NCBI GenBank assembly: GCA_027490925.1
Contig: JAIXXF010000036.1
Coordinates: 1-51,084 of the forward strand
Direction of reading: 5' to 3'
DNA from: Comamonadaceae bacterium
GTDB taxonomy: Bacteria; Pseudomonadota; Gammaproteobacteria; Burkholderiales; Burkholderiaceae_C
DNA length: 51,084 bases
Of the stretch, positions 17,958 to 26,655 are shown one piece after another; the first letter of the stretch is position 1; every line of letters begins with the position of its first letter. The notes beneath the pieces were generated by a model. The model made no database searches. It was given only the letters and a program-made list of their open reading frames with translations, and was not told the DNA's origin. The translations under genes and the position numbers were made by a program.

Positions 17958-19010
17958 TTACGGTCGGGGATGGCAGTGCTTTTTGATCGCGTTTGCCGCG
18001 TCCATCACCAATTGGGGGCCCTGGTAAATCAAACCGGTGTAAATCTGTACCAGGTTGGCCCCTGCGCTGATTTTGGCGACGGCGTCGTCGGCCGACATCA
18101 CACCGCCAACGCCGATGATTGGAAAGCTCGGCCCCAGCGCACTGCGCAGTTGGGCGATCACGCGGTTGCTCATCGCCAGCACCGGCGCACCACTTAGTCC
18201 GCCAGCCTCAGTGCCATGGTTCAGCCCCTGTACCGCCTCCCGACTCAGGGTGGTGTTGGTCGCGACCACGCCGTCCATGCCGTGGCGGCGCAAGGTGGCA
18301 GCGATGACGTCGACTTGGGCCGGGTCCAGATCTGGCGCGATCTTCACGAACAGCGGCACACGGCGCTGGTGTGTTGCGGCCAGCCGCTCGCGGCGCTCGG
18401 CTAGGGCACCCAGAAGCGCGTCCAAGGCCGCATCGCTCTGCAAGGCGCGCAGGTTCTTCGTGTTGGGGCTGGAGATGTTGACCGTGACGTAGTCCGCGTG
18501 GGGGTACACGCCATCCAAACAGGTCAGGTAGTCGTTGGTCGCTTGTTCGATCGGGGTGGCGGCGTTTTTACCGATGTTCAAGCCCAAGATACGGCCCTGT
18601 TGCCGAAAACTGGCGCGCTGGACATTGGACACAAAGGCCTCCAGCCCGCCGTTGTTGAAGCCCAGCCGGTTGATCAGGGCGCCCGCCTCAGGCAGTCGGA
18701 ACATCCGGGGCTTTGGGTTCCCAGGCTGTGCCTTGGGTGTGACGGTGCCCACCTCTACAAAACCAAAACCCATGGCGCCCAAGCCGTCGATGCAACGGGC
18801 GTTTTTATCCAGGCCGGCCGCTAGGCCCACCCGGTTGGGAAACCGCAGACCCGCCACCGAAACCGGGTCGTTGACCAACGGGCGGCGGTAGGCCCACTGC
18901 AGGGGCGTGTGTTGCACGCGAGCCAGCGTGGCGAGCGTCAAGTCGTGCGCGGTTTCTGGGTCCAGCCCAAATAAAAAGGGGCGCGCGAGCGCGTAAGGGG
19001 AAAAAGGCAT
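17958..19010 (-). CDS. pyrD: dihydroorotate dehydrogenase (quinone), class 2
   Basis: A 350-residue class 2 (membrane-associated, quinone-linked) enzyme of pyrimidine synthesis that oxidises dihydroorotate to orotate. The N-terminal helix ([25 protein letters not shown]) that holds the quinone site and membrane contact is present. The FMN barrel shows [16 protein letters not shown], the serine-containing [12 protein letters not shown] typical of class 2, FVKIAPDLD, and [22 protein letters not shown] near the end. Start ATG 19010 is chosen by homology; the open frame runs further upstream across the divergent rpiA gene. The two start codons are 84 bp apart. Confidence 0.94.
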   Translation of the reverse strand: MPFSPYALARPFLFGLDPETAHDLTLATLARVQHTPLQWAYRRPLVNDPVSVAGLRFPNRVGLAAGLDKNARCIDGLGAMGFGFVEVGTVTPKAQPGNPKPRMFRLPEAGALINRLGFNNGGLEAFVSNVQRASFRQQGRILGLNIGKNAATPIEQATNDYLTCLDGVYPHADYVTVNISSPNTKNLRALQSDAALDALLGALAERRERLAATHQRRVPLFVKIAPDLDPAQVDVIAATLRRHGMDGVVATNTTLSREAVQGLNHGTEAGGLSGAPVLAMSNRVIAQLRSALGPSFPIIGVGGVMSADDAVAKISAGANLVQIYTGLIYQGPQLVMDAANAIKKHCHPRP

Positions 19011-19094
19011 TGGTCGGCGTTGGATAATTTGCGCCGTTGCCTCGGGCGTCCGGGCGGCACAGGCTGAATGTCTGGGTATTGTCTCAAAAGCTCC

Positions 19095-19766
19095 ATGAAC
19101 CAAGACGAACTGAAAAAGCGGGTCGGCCACGCCGCCTTGACCCACGTGCCGGAGGGCGAGGTGATCGGGGTCGGCACCGGCTCCACGGTCAACCATTTCA
19201 TTGAGGCACTGGCCACCATGAAAGACCGCATCCGCGGCGCGGTCAGCAGCTCACAGGCGTCCACCGCCCGCCTGCAAGCCCTGGGCATTCCCGTCTTCGA
19301 CTGCAACGACGTGGAGGAGCTGGCGGTCTACATTGATGGTGCCGACGAGATCGACCCACATGGCCACATGATCAAGGGCGGCGGGGCGGCACTGACGCGG
19401 GAAAAAATCGTCGCTGCCCAATCGCGCCGTTTTGTCTGCATCGCCGATGAAAGCAAGCGCGTGGCGACCTTGGGCCGCTTCCCGCTACCGGTAGAGGTGA
19501 TCCCGATGGCGAGTGGCCGGTTGATTCGACAATTTGCGGATTTGGGTGGGGTGGCACGCCTTCGGTTGGCGAACGGTGCGCCTCTGGTCACCGACAACGG
19601 TCAACACATACTGGACGTGACTGGCCTGCAGATTCCCGACCCGCTGGCGTTCGAGACCCGAATCAACCTGTGGCCTGGCGTGGTCGAGGTTGGCGTTTTT
19701 GCCCAACAAAGAGCGGCGGTCTGTCTGCTGGGCACTGCTCAAGGTGTGGTGACTCTGACGTACTGA
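19095..19766 (+). CDS. rpiA: ribose-5-phosphate isomerase A
   Basis: A 223-residue RpiA that interconverts ribose-5-phosphate and ribulose-5-phosphate. Motifs: [17 protein letters not shown] (substrate-phosphate loop), [17 protein letters not shown] with the catalytic Asp residues, and [14 protein letters not shown] with the catalytic Lys/Glu. Start is ATG 19095 ([11 protein letters not shown]). The gene is divergent from pyrD and converges with the slyD-like gene. Confidence 0.95.
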   Translation: MNQDELKKRVGHAALTHVPEGEVIGVGTGSTVNHFIEALATMKDRIRGAVSSSQASTARLQALGIPVFDCNDVEELAVYIDGADEIDPHGHMIKGGGAALTREKIVAAQSRRFVCIADESKRVATLGRFPLPVEVIPMASGRLIRQFADLGGVARLRLANGAPLVTDNGQHILDVTGLQIPDPLAFETRINLWPGVVEVGVFAQQRAAVCLLGTAQGVVTLTY

Positions 19767-19793
19767 GTGGGCGCCTGGCGAGCCGCTTGTGTC

Positions 19794-20324
19794 TCAGTGC
19801 AACGTGCCGTTGCCCGGGGCGGTGGGCGCCAGTTGAAAGAAGCCTGTTCCCGCGCTGCCACGACCGACCTCTTGTTCGGTGGCTTCGCGTATCGCGCGCA
19901 CTTGGAGGTGCAGGCGCAGAGCGATCCCAGCGAGCGGGTGGTTGCCGTCTAGCACCACATGCTCGGGATAAATGTCGGTCACCGAGTAAATCACGTTGGC
20001 CGGGGCGTCGGGGTGGCAACCCGAGGGCAAGCCTTCGAAAGTCATGCCTTCCTCGATTTCTTTGGGGAAGCGCTCACGCGCTTCCAAAAACACCAAGTTT
20101 TCATCGTAGTCACCAAATGCGTCTTCGGGTTCGAGGTGCAGGTCCAAAGTGTCACCCACCACGTGGCCTTGCAGCGCGGCGTCGATGCGGTCCAACAGGT
20201 CGTGGCCCCCAACGAAAAATTCCACGGGGTCGTCCAGCACGTCCAAGGTCTCGCCCAATGTGTCTTTCAGCGTCCAGGTCAGTGCGACCACGCATTGTTC
20301 GGTCACGGTTTCCAAGGTTTCCAT
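19794..20324 (-). CDS. SlyD-type FKBP peptidyl-prolyl cis-trans isomerase
   Basis: A 176-residue FKBP-type isomerase of the SlyD/FkpB branch. The split FKBP domain carries FFVGGHDLLDRIDAALQGHVVGD and EPEDAFGDYDENLV, with an insert-in-flap region (about 85-130) that acts as a chaperone domain in known SlyD, and then DGNHPLAGIALRLHLQVRAIREAT. The His/Cys-rich metal-binding tail of E. coli SlyD is absent. The start ATG is only 14 bp from the divergent start of the RoxA-type gene, leaving no room for a separate ribosome site; an internal GTG start (residue 7) is possible. Confidence 0.85.
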   Translation of the reverse strand: METLETVTEQCVVALTWTLKDTLGETLDVLDDPVEFFVGGHDLLDRIDAALQGHVVGDTLDLHLEPEDAFGDYDENLVFLEARERFPKEIEEGMTFEGLPSGCHPDAPANVIYSVTDIYPEHVVLDGNHPLAGIALRLHLQVRAIREATEQEVGRGSAGTGFFQLAPTAPGNGTLH

Positions 20325-20338
20325 AAGACAATTGTCCC
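20325..20338. promoter_or_regulatory. palindrome between head-to-head start codons
   Basis: The 14 bp between the start codons of the slyD-like and roxA-like genes contain the perfect palindrome GACAATTGTC (20327-20336). No Shine-Dalgarno sequence fits for either gene. Confidence 0.35.
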
Positions 20339-21451
20339 ATGGACGTGAACACCCCGTTGCCGCTGCTGGGCGGCTTGACCGCGCATCAATTCATGCGGCG
20401 CCATTGGCAAAAAAAGCCGTTGTTGATTCGCCAGGCCGTTCCTGGGATGCGGCCGTTGCTTGATCGAGCCGAGTTGTTCGGCCTGGCCGCCAATGACGAT
20501 GTCGAGTCCCGACTGGTGGTGCGCCAGGGCGATGGGTGGCGGATGCGGCAAGGTCCGTTCTCGCGGCGTGCGTTGCCACCTTTGTCGCAGCGGGACTGGA
20601 CCTTGCTGGTGCAAGGGGTTGATCTGCACCATGACGGTGCCAGCGAACTGCTCCAACGCTTTCGTTTTGTGCCCGACGCCCGGCTCGACGACCTGATGGT
20701 CAGCTATGCCAGCGATGGCGGTGGCGTCGGCCCTCACTTCGACAGTTATGACGTTTTTCTGTTGCAAGCCGAAGGGCGTCGGCGCTGGCGTATCGGGCCG
20801 CAGAAGGACCTCTCTCTGCGCGACGACGTGCCGCTGAAAATCCTGGCCCGTTTTCAGCCAGAAAGCGAATTTGTCCTTGAGCCAGGCGACATGCTGTATT
20901 TGCCTCCGCGTTATGCCCACGACGGTGACGCGCAGGGCGCGTGCATGACGTACTCGATTGGCTTTCGGGCACCGTCGCGCGGTGAGTTGGCGCGCGAACT
21001 CCTGCTTCGCTTGAGCGACGAAGCAGGTGATCCAACGCTGTACAGAGACCCGAGTCAAGGCGCGACCACCCAAAGTGCCCAGCTGCCCCCCATGTTCGAG
21101 GCCTTCGCACGCGACGCCATCGCGCGCTTGCTCAAGGAGCCAGACGCCCTGCGCCGTGCGCTCGGTGAATGGGCCACCGAGCCCAAGCGGGGGGTGTGGT
21201 TTGAGGGGGGGGCCAAGAAGCTCATGGGTGGCCTCCGTCTCGATCGCCGGAGTCGCATGCAGTTCGATGATCGGCACGTTTATATCAATGGCGAAAGCTT
21301 CCGCGCGGGCGGTCGAGACGCGCGCCTGATGCGGCAACTGGCGCAGGAGCGCCGCCTGTCGGCGGCTGCCGTCGCCCGATTGAGCCCTGAAGCGGCAGAA
21401 CTTATGGCATCGTGGTGTGCTGCTGGCTGGCTACGCCCCGATGTGGCCTGA
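20339..21451 (+). CDS. roxA: JmjC/cupin ribosomal protein oxygenase, RoxA (YcfD)-like
   Basis: A 370-residue Fe(II)/2-oxoglutarate oxygenase. The cupin/JmjC core has the metal site HxD...H in GGGVGPHFDSYDVFLLQ and LYLPPRYAHDGDA, and the family QKKPLLIRQA at the N-terminus. A winged-helix-like C-terminal domain (RLMRQLAQERRLSAAAVARLSPEAAELM) follows. E. coli YcfD/RoxA hydroxylates an arginine of ribosomal protein L16; that substrate is inferred here by family. Length agrees. It starts 14 bp from the divergent slyD-like gene. Confidence 0.85.
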   Translation: MDVNTPLPLLGGLTAHQFMRRHWQKKPLLIRQAVPGMRPLLDRAELFGLAANDDVESRLVVRQGDGWRMRQGPFSRRALPPLSQRDWTLLVQGVDLHHDGASELLQRFRFVPDARLDDLMVSYASDGGGVGPHFDSYDVFLLQAEGRRRWRIGPQKDLSLRDDVPLKILARFQPESEFVLEPGDMLYLPPRYAHDGDAQGACMTYSIGFRAPSRGELARELLLRLSDEAGDPTLYRDPSQGATTQSAQLPPMFEAFARDAIARLLKEPDALRRALGEWATEPKRGVWFEGGAKKLMGGLRLDRRSRMQFDDRHVYINGESFRAGGRDARLMRQLAQERRLSAAAVARLSPEAAELMASWCAAGWLRPDVA

Positions 21452-21515
21452 GACCCGCGTGACAGCAGACCTCGAATGACAATTCGGGTTTGCCCGGGGA
21501 ATTGGGCCTTATCGC

Positions 21516-21521
21516 TATAAT
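21516..21521 (+). promoter_or_regulatory. perfect -10 element upstream of the small lipoprotein gene
   Basis: TATAAT at 21516-21521, about 90 bp before the ATG at 21612. The -35 is weak (TTGCCC with 20-bp spacing is the best I see). Confidence 0.45.
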
Positions 21522-21611
21522 TTGTGCCTAAGTTGCGGTAGCGGCAGCGGGTACCCACCAGCCATTACCACAGCGACCTTTCCCCTGGTGTTTTTTAAAA
21601 AGGACTTTCAA

Positions 21612-21812
21612 ATGAACAAGATGCTCGCCCTGGCCACTCTGATCGCCGCCGTTTCTCTCGCTGCTTGCGGCAAGAAAGAAGAGCCGGCACCTGCTCCGGC
21701 ACCCGTGGCAGCTCCTGCACCAGCGCCCGCTGCCGCCCCTGAAGCTGCCGCTTCTGCTGCGCCAGCCGCTTCGGCACCTGAAGCAGCTGCACCCGCATCT
21801 GCAGCGAAGTAA
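21612..21812 (+). CDS. small Ala/Pro-rich lipoprotein (66 aa)
   Basis: Sixty-six residues: signal MNKMLALATLIAAVSLAAC with a textbook lipobox (LAAC, lipidated Cys about residue 19), then GKKEEP and a low-complexity tail of Ala, Pro, Ser and Glu. It would be a short lipid-anchored periplasmic or outer-membrane peptide without a folded domain. It is a single-gene unit, with a TATAAT box upstream and a strong terminator 20 bp downstream. The tail pairs Ala-Pro repeats with evenly spaced Glu. I know of similar annotated hypothetical lipoproteins in Burkholderiales but no function. The frame is open further upstream but without a signal-peptide start. Confidence 0.75.
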   Translation: MNKMLALATLIAAVSLAACGKKEEPAPAPAPVAAPAPAPAAAPEAAASAAPAASAPEAAAPASAAK

Positions 21813-21830
21813 TCCGGTTCGCTCCCAGAA

Positions 21831-21854
21831 AGGCCACCTTCGGGTGGCTTTTTT
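21831..21854 (+). terminator. Rho-independent terminator of the small lipoprotein gene
   Basis: GCCACC (21833-21838), TTCG tetraloop, GGTGGC (21843-21848), TTTTTT (21849-21854). Very strong canonical form. Confidence 0.92.
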
Positions 21855-22263
21855 GTGTCTAGTCAAGCTCCAACGCACCCACTCGACCGTTGTCATCCAG
21901 GACAGGGAGGGGGGAGCGGTACAGGAGGTTTTCATTAACGCGCGGCGCGCAGTGAGTCCACCACACGGCTTACACACCAATCCACTGTGTTGCAGCGTTT
22001 CGTCTCACAACATTCCACTTCATGACGCGCGACCGATCGGTAACCGCGGCCCTAAGTTCAAGGCCTTGGCAGAGGTCGTGTATGCCGGACCGTGTTCCGT
22101 CCACGCCAGGAGGCTGCGCCGTCACCTTGTAAGGTGAGAACCTTGGTATTGGTTTTGGGTTCTCCCGGTTTTGCACTGCCCAAAACGACCTGCTATTCGC
22201 TGCATCGCCATGACATTGGCTCCCTAGCATGAGGACTTCTTCATTCCACCTTTGGAGTCCCTC
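21855..22263. other. long intergenic leader upstream of the flp pilin gene
   Basis: About 410 bp without a supportable gene. It should hold the tad operon promoter, but I cannot identify a confident sigma-70 or sigma-54 site. Two mutually exclusive hairpins lie at 22122-22164 (separate entry). GGAG at 22254-22257 serves the pilin start. Confidence 0.45.
22122..22164 (+). promoter_or_regulatory. overlapping alternative hairpins in the flp leader
   Basis: TCACCTT/AAGGTGA (22122-22128 and 22131-22137, 2-nt spacer) and GAGAACC/GGTTCTC (22136-22142 and 22158-22164, 15-nt loop). They share bases 22136-22137, so they could compete. No T-run follows either. Confidence 0.35.
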
Positions 22264-22440
22264 ATGAAACAGGCACTGATTAATTTTTTCCGCAGCGAAG
22301 AGGGTGCAACGGCCATTGAGTACGGGCTCATCGCTGGCCTGATCGCTGTGGTCATCATCACCGCCGTGGGCGCCGTCGGCGACGACCTCACTGCGACGTT
22401 CCAAGCCATCGCAAATGCGCTGCCTGGCAGCGGCAGCTGA
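22264..22440 (+). CDS. flp: Flp-type pilin
   Basis: A 58-residue Flp prepilin, the major subunit of Tad pili. A short basic leader (MKQALINFFRSEEG) ends in the Gly cut by the TadV-type peptidase. The Flp signature follows: ATAIEYGLIAGLIAVVIITAVGAVGDDL, with Glu at mature position 5 next to Tyr, then a short C-terminal helix and GSGS end. It is the first gene of the tad cluster with GGAG about 7 nt before the ATG, and the prepilin peptidase gene begins 32 bp downstream. An in-frame ATG at 22252 is a less likely start. Confidence 0.93.
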   Translation: MKQALINFFRSEEGATAIEYGLIAGLIAVVIITAVGAVGDDLTATFQAIANALPGSGS

Positions 22441-22472
22441 ATCCCCAGCCGTCATACCCTCACGAGGTAGCG

Positions 22473-22982
22473 ATGATCCCCTCCGCTACATCCATGTGGC
22501 CGCTCATCGGGGTGTGGTGTGCCATCGTCTCCTGGTTCGACATGACCCAACGCCGCATCCCCAACGCCTTACTTTTAGTGGCATTGGCTTTCTGCGTCGC
22601 TGGGTATGCAACCACTGGCCAATCTCCTTGGGGCGCTTCTTGGCTTGCCAGTGGAGCGGGCGCTGTAGCAGCTTTGTTGGCATTTCTGCCTTTGTACGCC
22701 ACTCGGGTGATGGGGGCGGGGGACGTCAAGCTGTTTGTGGTGATTGGCGTCGCATTCGGCCCTGTGGCGTTGTTGCCCTTGTGGTTGATGGCTTCCGTGT
22801 TGAGTGCATCGCACGCCTTGGTGGCGCTCACGCGGCAGCGCATGAGCCCTGCTGAGCGCGGACACTCCACCTCTCCGGCCACGAAACGGCTGCCGTACGG
22901 CGCGCACCTGGCGATGGCGGTTGCGGCCATGTCCTGCTTCCCAAGCTGGCTGACTGCTCTCACGCCGCAATGGTTGGCTTAG
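22473..22982 (+). CDS. tadV: prepilin peptidase TadV/CpaA
   Basis: A 169-residue polytopic A24-family aspartyl peptidase that cleaves Flp prepilin and the TadE-like pseudopilins. The two catalytic aspartates are visible: D23 in WFDMTQRRIPN and D84 in the GxGD motif MGAGDVKL. About five hydrophobic segments cover most of the chain. There is no N-methyltransferase domain, as is usual for TadV/CpaA. The ATG at 22473 is preceded by GAGG about 8 nt upstream. Confidence 0.92.
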   Translation: MIPSATSMWPLIGVWCAIVSWFDMTQRRIPNALLLVALAFCVAGYATTGQSPWGASWLASGAGAVAALLAFLPLYATRVMGAGDVKLFVVIGVAFGPVALLPLWLMASVLSASHALVALTRQRMSPAERGHSTSPATKRLPYGAHLAMAVAAMSCFPSWLTALTPQWLA

Positions 22983-23039
22983 GCCCAGTGATGGGCATTC
23001 CCCTATTTGCCAAGCACTCCGTTATTCACTGACACCGCC

Positions 23040-23990
23040 ATGAACAAAGTGACGAAGATACTTGCAGGCTTGTTGCTGTTGGCCGCGGCCCTGATCGGCG
23101 TGTACGCCTTCATGCTGGCTGAGCAGCCCAAACCCCTTTCCGCCGCGGTGGCGCTACCGGCCGCAGCACCAGCCGATGTGAATCGGTACTCGGTGGTGGT
23201 GGCCATTCAACCCTTGGCCGCAGGCAAACCCATCCCTCTGGATGCAGTGAAGGTAGAGAATTTGCCTCTCCAACCGGCCAACAGTTTCACCGATGCGACC
23301 AGTGTGGTCGGCAAGTTGCCCGTGGTGGACGTGGGCGTTGGCGTCCCCCTGCTGCAAAGCCATTTGTCTGGTGGCCTTGCCGATCAGATCGCTGCAGGCG
23401 AACGGGCTGTGGCGGTGAACATCGACGAAGCGGTGGCCGTGGGCTATCGCATCAAGCCCGGCGACTTTGTGGACGTCTTCTTCACGCTCAAGCAAGACAG
23501 CGCCGAGATCGCGCCCACCCAGGCTCGTTTGCTGCTCCCCCGGCTGAGGGTGTTGGCCACTGGCCAAGTGTCTGTGAACGAAGACGCGTCCAGGGCAGAC
23601 CCCAACCGAGCCCTGGCCCGTACAGCAGTGCTGGCGGTTCCGGTCGCCGACGTGAACAGGCTGACCCTCGCCCAACAGTCAGGCCGCCTGACGTTGGCGC
23701 TGCGCAACCCAAAGGACGATGAGCTGCCGTCCGCTTCCTTGTTTGTCCAGCCCGCAGCGGTGTTGCAGCCGCGTGACTACCGCTCGGGTACCGTGGATGT
23801 CGCCAGCGGACAGGTGTTGTCTGGCAAGTTGCTACAACAACCGGTCAACCAAGCCTTTGCAGGCACCAGTCTGCCCGGTCTGTCGGCCAGGAAAGACGGC
23901 GTGACCCTTCGGGCAGGGCCGCCAGGGCCCGTGCGCCTCGCGCCCATGGGTGAGACCGTTGAAATCATCCGTGGAGGAGTGCGTCAATGA
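23040..23990 (+). CDS. rcpC: Flp pilus assembly protein CpaB/RcpC
   Basis: A 316-residue protein with one N-terminal membrane anchor (LAGLLLLAAALIGVYAFML), a SAF-like domain (VVVAIQPLAAGKPIPLDAVKVENLP) and the RcpC/CpaB beta domain (AVAVNIDEAVAVGYRIKPGDFVDVFFT). In other Tad systems RcpC sits in the periplasm with the RcpA secretin. Start ATG 23040 gives the family N-terminus (MNKVTKILAG). Its stop overlaps the secretin start (ATGA). Confidence 0.9.
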   Translation: MNKVTKILAGLLLLAAALIGVYAFMLAEQPKPLSAAVALPAAAPADVNRYSVVVAIQPLAAGKPIPLDAVKVENLPLQPANSFTDATSVVGKLPVVDVGVGVPLLQSHLSGGLADQIAAGERAVAVNIDEAVAVGYRIKPGDFVDVFFTLKQDSAEIAPTQARLLLPRLRVLATGQVSVNEDASRADPNRALARTAVLAVPVADVNRLTLAQQSGRLTLALRNPKDDELPSASLFVQPAAVLQPRDYRSGTVDVASGQVLSGKLLQQPVNQAFAGTSLPGLSARKDGVTLRAGPPGPVRLAPMGETVEIIRGGVRQ

Positions 23991-25387
23991 ACGCTCACCA
24001 AATGAAACACATCTCCGCGGCTGCGCTGTTGGGACTTATTGCCAGCGTGGGTTGCGCCCAAGCGACAGAAGTCGGTTCAGTGCCAGGCATCGGCAAACGG
24101 GCCCTGGGTTCTGCGCCATCCGTTCAGAGCGCTGGAACTGAAACCGCTGCCAGTGGGCAGGCTGACATGGTCACGGCGCACGAAGCGGGCGAAGTGCTAA
24201 ACCTACAAAGTGCGCAGCAGCGTGAAATCGTGTTGATCCGCCCGGTCGAGCGCATTGCCCTTGCCGACCCCAGTGTGGCCGATGTCCTCGTGCTTCGTCC
24301 CAAAGGCAAACCGGGCAACGGCTCGCTGTTGTTGTTTGGCAAGCGCTCAGGCAGAACGAATCTGTTGGTGTGGTATCGCGGTCAACAGCAAGCCACCAGC
24401 TTCAACCTGGTGGTGGACGGCGATGAACTGAAGGGGACTGGCTTACGCGCCACCGGCGCCGTGTTGGCCGGTACCGCGCCTGACATGGTGTCCCACGCGC
24501 AAGCGAGCGCGCTGATCCAACAACATCAACCGGGCGGCAAAGATGGTCGTGCGTTGATCGACCAGAGCACAGTGGCCACGGGTGGCACGGTTCAGGTGGA
24601 TGTGAAGGTGGTGGAGTTCAGCAAAACGGCGTTGAAGCAGGTCGGCGCGAACTTTTCTTTCGTCAAAGGCAAGTACTTTTTCGATTCGCTGCTGGGCGCA
24701 GCCACGACCCCGGTTCAAGGCGCCTTCAACTTGCTCGCCAGGGTCAGCGACACAACCAATGCCAGTCTGCGGCTTTTGCAAAACAACGGCATGGCGCGCA
24801 TTCTGGCCGAGCCGACCTTGGTCGCCCAGTCTGGACACAGCGCCAGCTTCCAGGCTGGCGGCGAGATTCCTATCCCTGTGCCACAGGGACTTGGCAGCGT
24901 GGCCATCGAATACAAGCAGTTTGGCATCGGGTTGGCGGTGACACCGACGGTGCTCGGCCCCAACCGCATCGCTCTCAAGGTGGCGCCGCAGGCCAGCGAC
25001 CTCGACTATGTGAACGCGGTCAGCATCGGCGGCAGCGCCGTTCCAGCATTGCTGACCAGAAAGGCCGACACCACGGTGGAGTTGGGCGATGGTGAGAGCT
25101 TCATCGTCGGCGGGCTGATCAGCAAGAACATGGTGTCGAACGTGGACAAAGTGCCGGTGCTGGGTGACCTGCCTGTCATTGGCGCTTTCTTCAAGAACCT
25201 GAACCACCGCACCGACGAGAAGGAGTTGGTGATCATCGTCACGCCGCGCCTGGTCAAGCCGCTGGCGCGCGACACCAACCTGACCAGTATGCTGCCTGGC
25301 AGTGGCACCGATCAGCCCAACGCCACCGTTTGGACGCCTTACCTGTTGGGGGGCTCGGCGGATGCTTTGCCGGGGTTCAGCCAATGA
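23987..25387 (+). CDS. rcpA: Tad outer-membrane secretin RcpA/CpaC
   Basis: A 466-residue type II/III secretion-type secretin that forms the outer-membrane channel for the pilus. A signal peptide ends near SVGCAQA (about residue 27). The N-terminal pilus-formation domain has LNLQSAQQREIVLIRPVERIALADPSVADVLVL. The secretin domain follows with LLQNNGMARILAEPTLVAQSGHSASFQAGGEIPIPVPQ and VELGDGESFIVGGLISKNM...VPVLGDLPVIGAFFKN, ending EKELVIIVTPRLVKPL. It overlaps rcpC and tadZ by four bases each. No separate RcpB/CpaD gene follows. Confidence 0.94.
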   Translation: MNAHQMKHISAAALLGLIASVGCAQATEVGSVPGIGKRALGSAPSVQSAGTETAASGQADMVTAHEAGEVLNLQSAQQREIVLIRPVERIALADPSVADVLVLRPKGKPGNGSLLLFGKRSGRTNLLVWYRGQQQATSFNLVVDGDELKGTGLRATGAVLAGTAPDMVSHAQASALIQQHQPGGKDGRALIDQSTVATGGTVQVDVKVVEFSKTALKQVGANFSFVKGKYFFDSLLGAATTPVQGAFNLLARVSDTTNASLRLLQNNGMARILAEPTLVAQSGHSASFQAGGEIPIPVPQGLGSVAIEYKQFGIGLAVTPTVLGPNRIALKVAPQASDLDYVNAVSIGGSAVPALLTRKADTTVELGDGESFIVGGLISKNMVSNVDKVPVLGDLPVIGAFFKNLNHRTDEKELVIIVTPRLVKPLARDTNLTSMLPGSGTDQPNATVWTPYLLGGSADALPGFSQ

Positions 25388-26655
25388 CACCGCTCGCGCC
25401 CAGCCAGCTACCATGTTCCAGGACCTCGGGGGGGCCACCAGAGTTCGCCCTTGTGTGTCCGCAGGCGGTCACCACCGAGCGTTTGTCGCCGGTATTGGCC
25501 GGCGTTGGAACTCTCAGTCCCCTTTGGGGTAACACCGAGCAGTGCGTGCAGCAACTGTGCAGCACACCTTATGCATTGGCATTCCTGGACTTTTCGACCC
25601 CGCAGCTGGGCCAAGCGGCGCGTGTGGCCCAGCGCTTGGCGGTCAGCCGCCCAAGTCTGGCGCTGGTGGCTGTCGGTAACGCGGCCAACGCTGAATCGGT
25701 GCTGACCGCGTTACGGGCAGGAGTCAGCGATTTCATTGACCTCGACAACGCCGAGGTGGAGGGGCTGGCGATCGTTCAAAAGGCGTTGTCGGTCCACGAC
25801 ACAGCCTGGGGTGGCGCTGCTCCCATGCATCGCGGCAAGCTGCTGGTGCTGTTGGGCGCGCGTGCGGGCGTGGGCACCAGCTGCGCTGCCATCAATCTGA
25901 CCGCACTCGCGCAGCGCGCCCTGGGTACTCAGGGCCATGCCATGTTGTTGGACTTTGGCATTCCAGTGGCAGACGCGTCTCTTTACCTCGGACAGAAACG
26001 GGAGTTCGACCTGCTTGAGGCCATCGCCAGCATCGGCCGAATCGACCATACCTTCATTGCGTCGGCGTTCGCGCATCATCCAGCGGGGTTCAGCCTACTG
26101 CCCATGCCCAGCCAAGCCGAGCGGATGCGCGAAATCGCATACGACGACGCCTTGGCGTTGCTCGAACTGTTGCGCAAATACTTTCCGCTGCAGGTGGCCG
26201 ATTTGGGTGGTTGTAGCGACCCGGATTTTGTTGCCGCTGTGGTGCAGCAGGCAGACGAGGTGTTGATGGTCAGCGACCCATCGGTCGGGGCCATCGCCTC
26301 GGCTCGCACTTTGTTGCATGCGTTGTCAGAGCGGGGCGTACAGGCCAACAAGTTGAAACTGGTGGTGTCTAAACACGATCCAGCTCTGGCATTGGGGATG
26401 GCAGACATGGCCAAGCGCCTGGGTTTGCAGCCCCTGGCCGAGCTGCCCCACTGCCATTTGGCCATGCTACAGGCCATGAACCGAGGCCAGTCCTTGGCCG
26501 AGTCGTCCCCAGAGGCGGCTTACACGACAGCCGTGGCGGGCATTTGGCAGCGACTGGCGTGGTGGTCAGCCACCAAAGCAGACGCAGAGCGAATCAACAC
26601 AGGGCTCGTTCAGGGCCTGCGCCGACTGGTTCGAAGGGACAAGCAACATGCGTAG
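25384..26655 (+). CDS. tadZ: TadZ/CpaE-like ParA/MinD-family localisation protein with degenerate Walker A
   Basis: A 423-residue protein: an N-terminal receiver-like domain (about residues 20-135, LAFLDFSTP and AVGNAANAESVLTALRAGVSDFIDL) followed by a MinD/ParA-type P-loop domain. In the P-loop LLVLLGARAGVGTSCAAINL both lysines of the deviant Walker motif KGGVGKT/S are missing. TadZ proteins place the Tad apparatus at a pole or focus; loss of canonical Walker residues is known in some TadZ. Start ATG 25384 overlaps the rcpA stop (ATGA). The open frame continues 54 nt upstream inside rcpA. Confidence 0.88.
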   Translation: MTPLAPSQLPCSRTSGGPPEFALVCPQAVTTERLSPVLAGVGTLSPLWGNTEQCVQQLCSTPYALAFLDFSTPQLGQAARVAQRLAVSRPSLALVAVGNAANAESVLTALRAGVSDFIDLDNAEVEGLAIVQKALSVHDTAWGGAAPMHRGKLLVLLGARAGVGTSCAAINLTALAQRALGTQGHAMLLDFGIPVADASLYLGQKREFDLLEAIASIGRIDHTFIASAFAHHPAGFSLLPMPSQAERMREIAYDDALALLELLRKYFPLQVADLGGCSDPDFVAAVVQQADEVLMVSDPSVGAIASARTLLHALSERGVQANKLKLVVSKHDPALALGMADMAKRLGLQPLAELPHCHLAMLQAMNRGQSLAESSPEAAYTTAVAGIWQRLAWWSATKADAERINTGLVQGLRRLVRRDKQHA

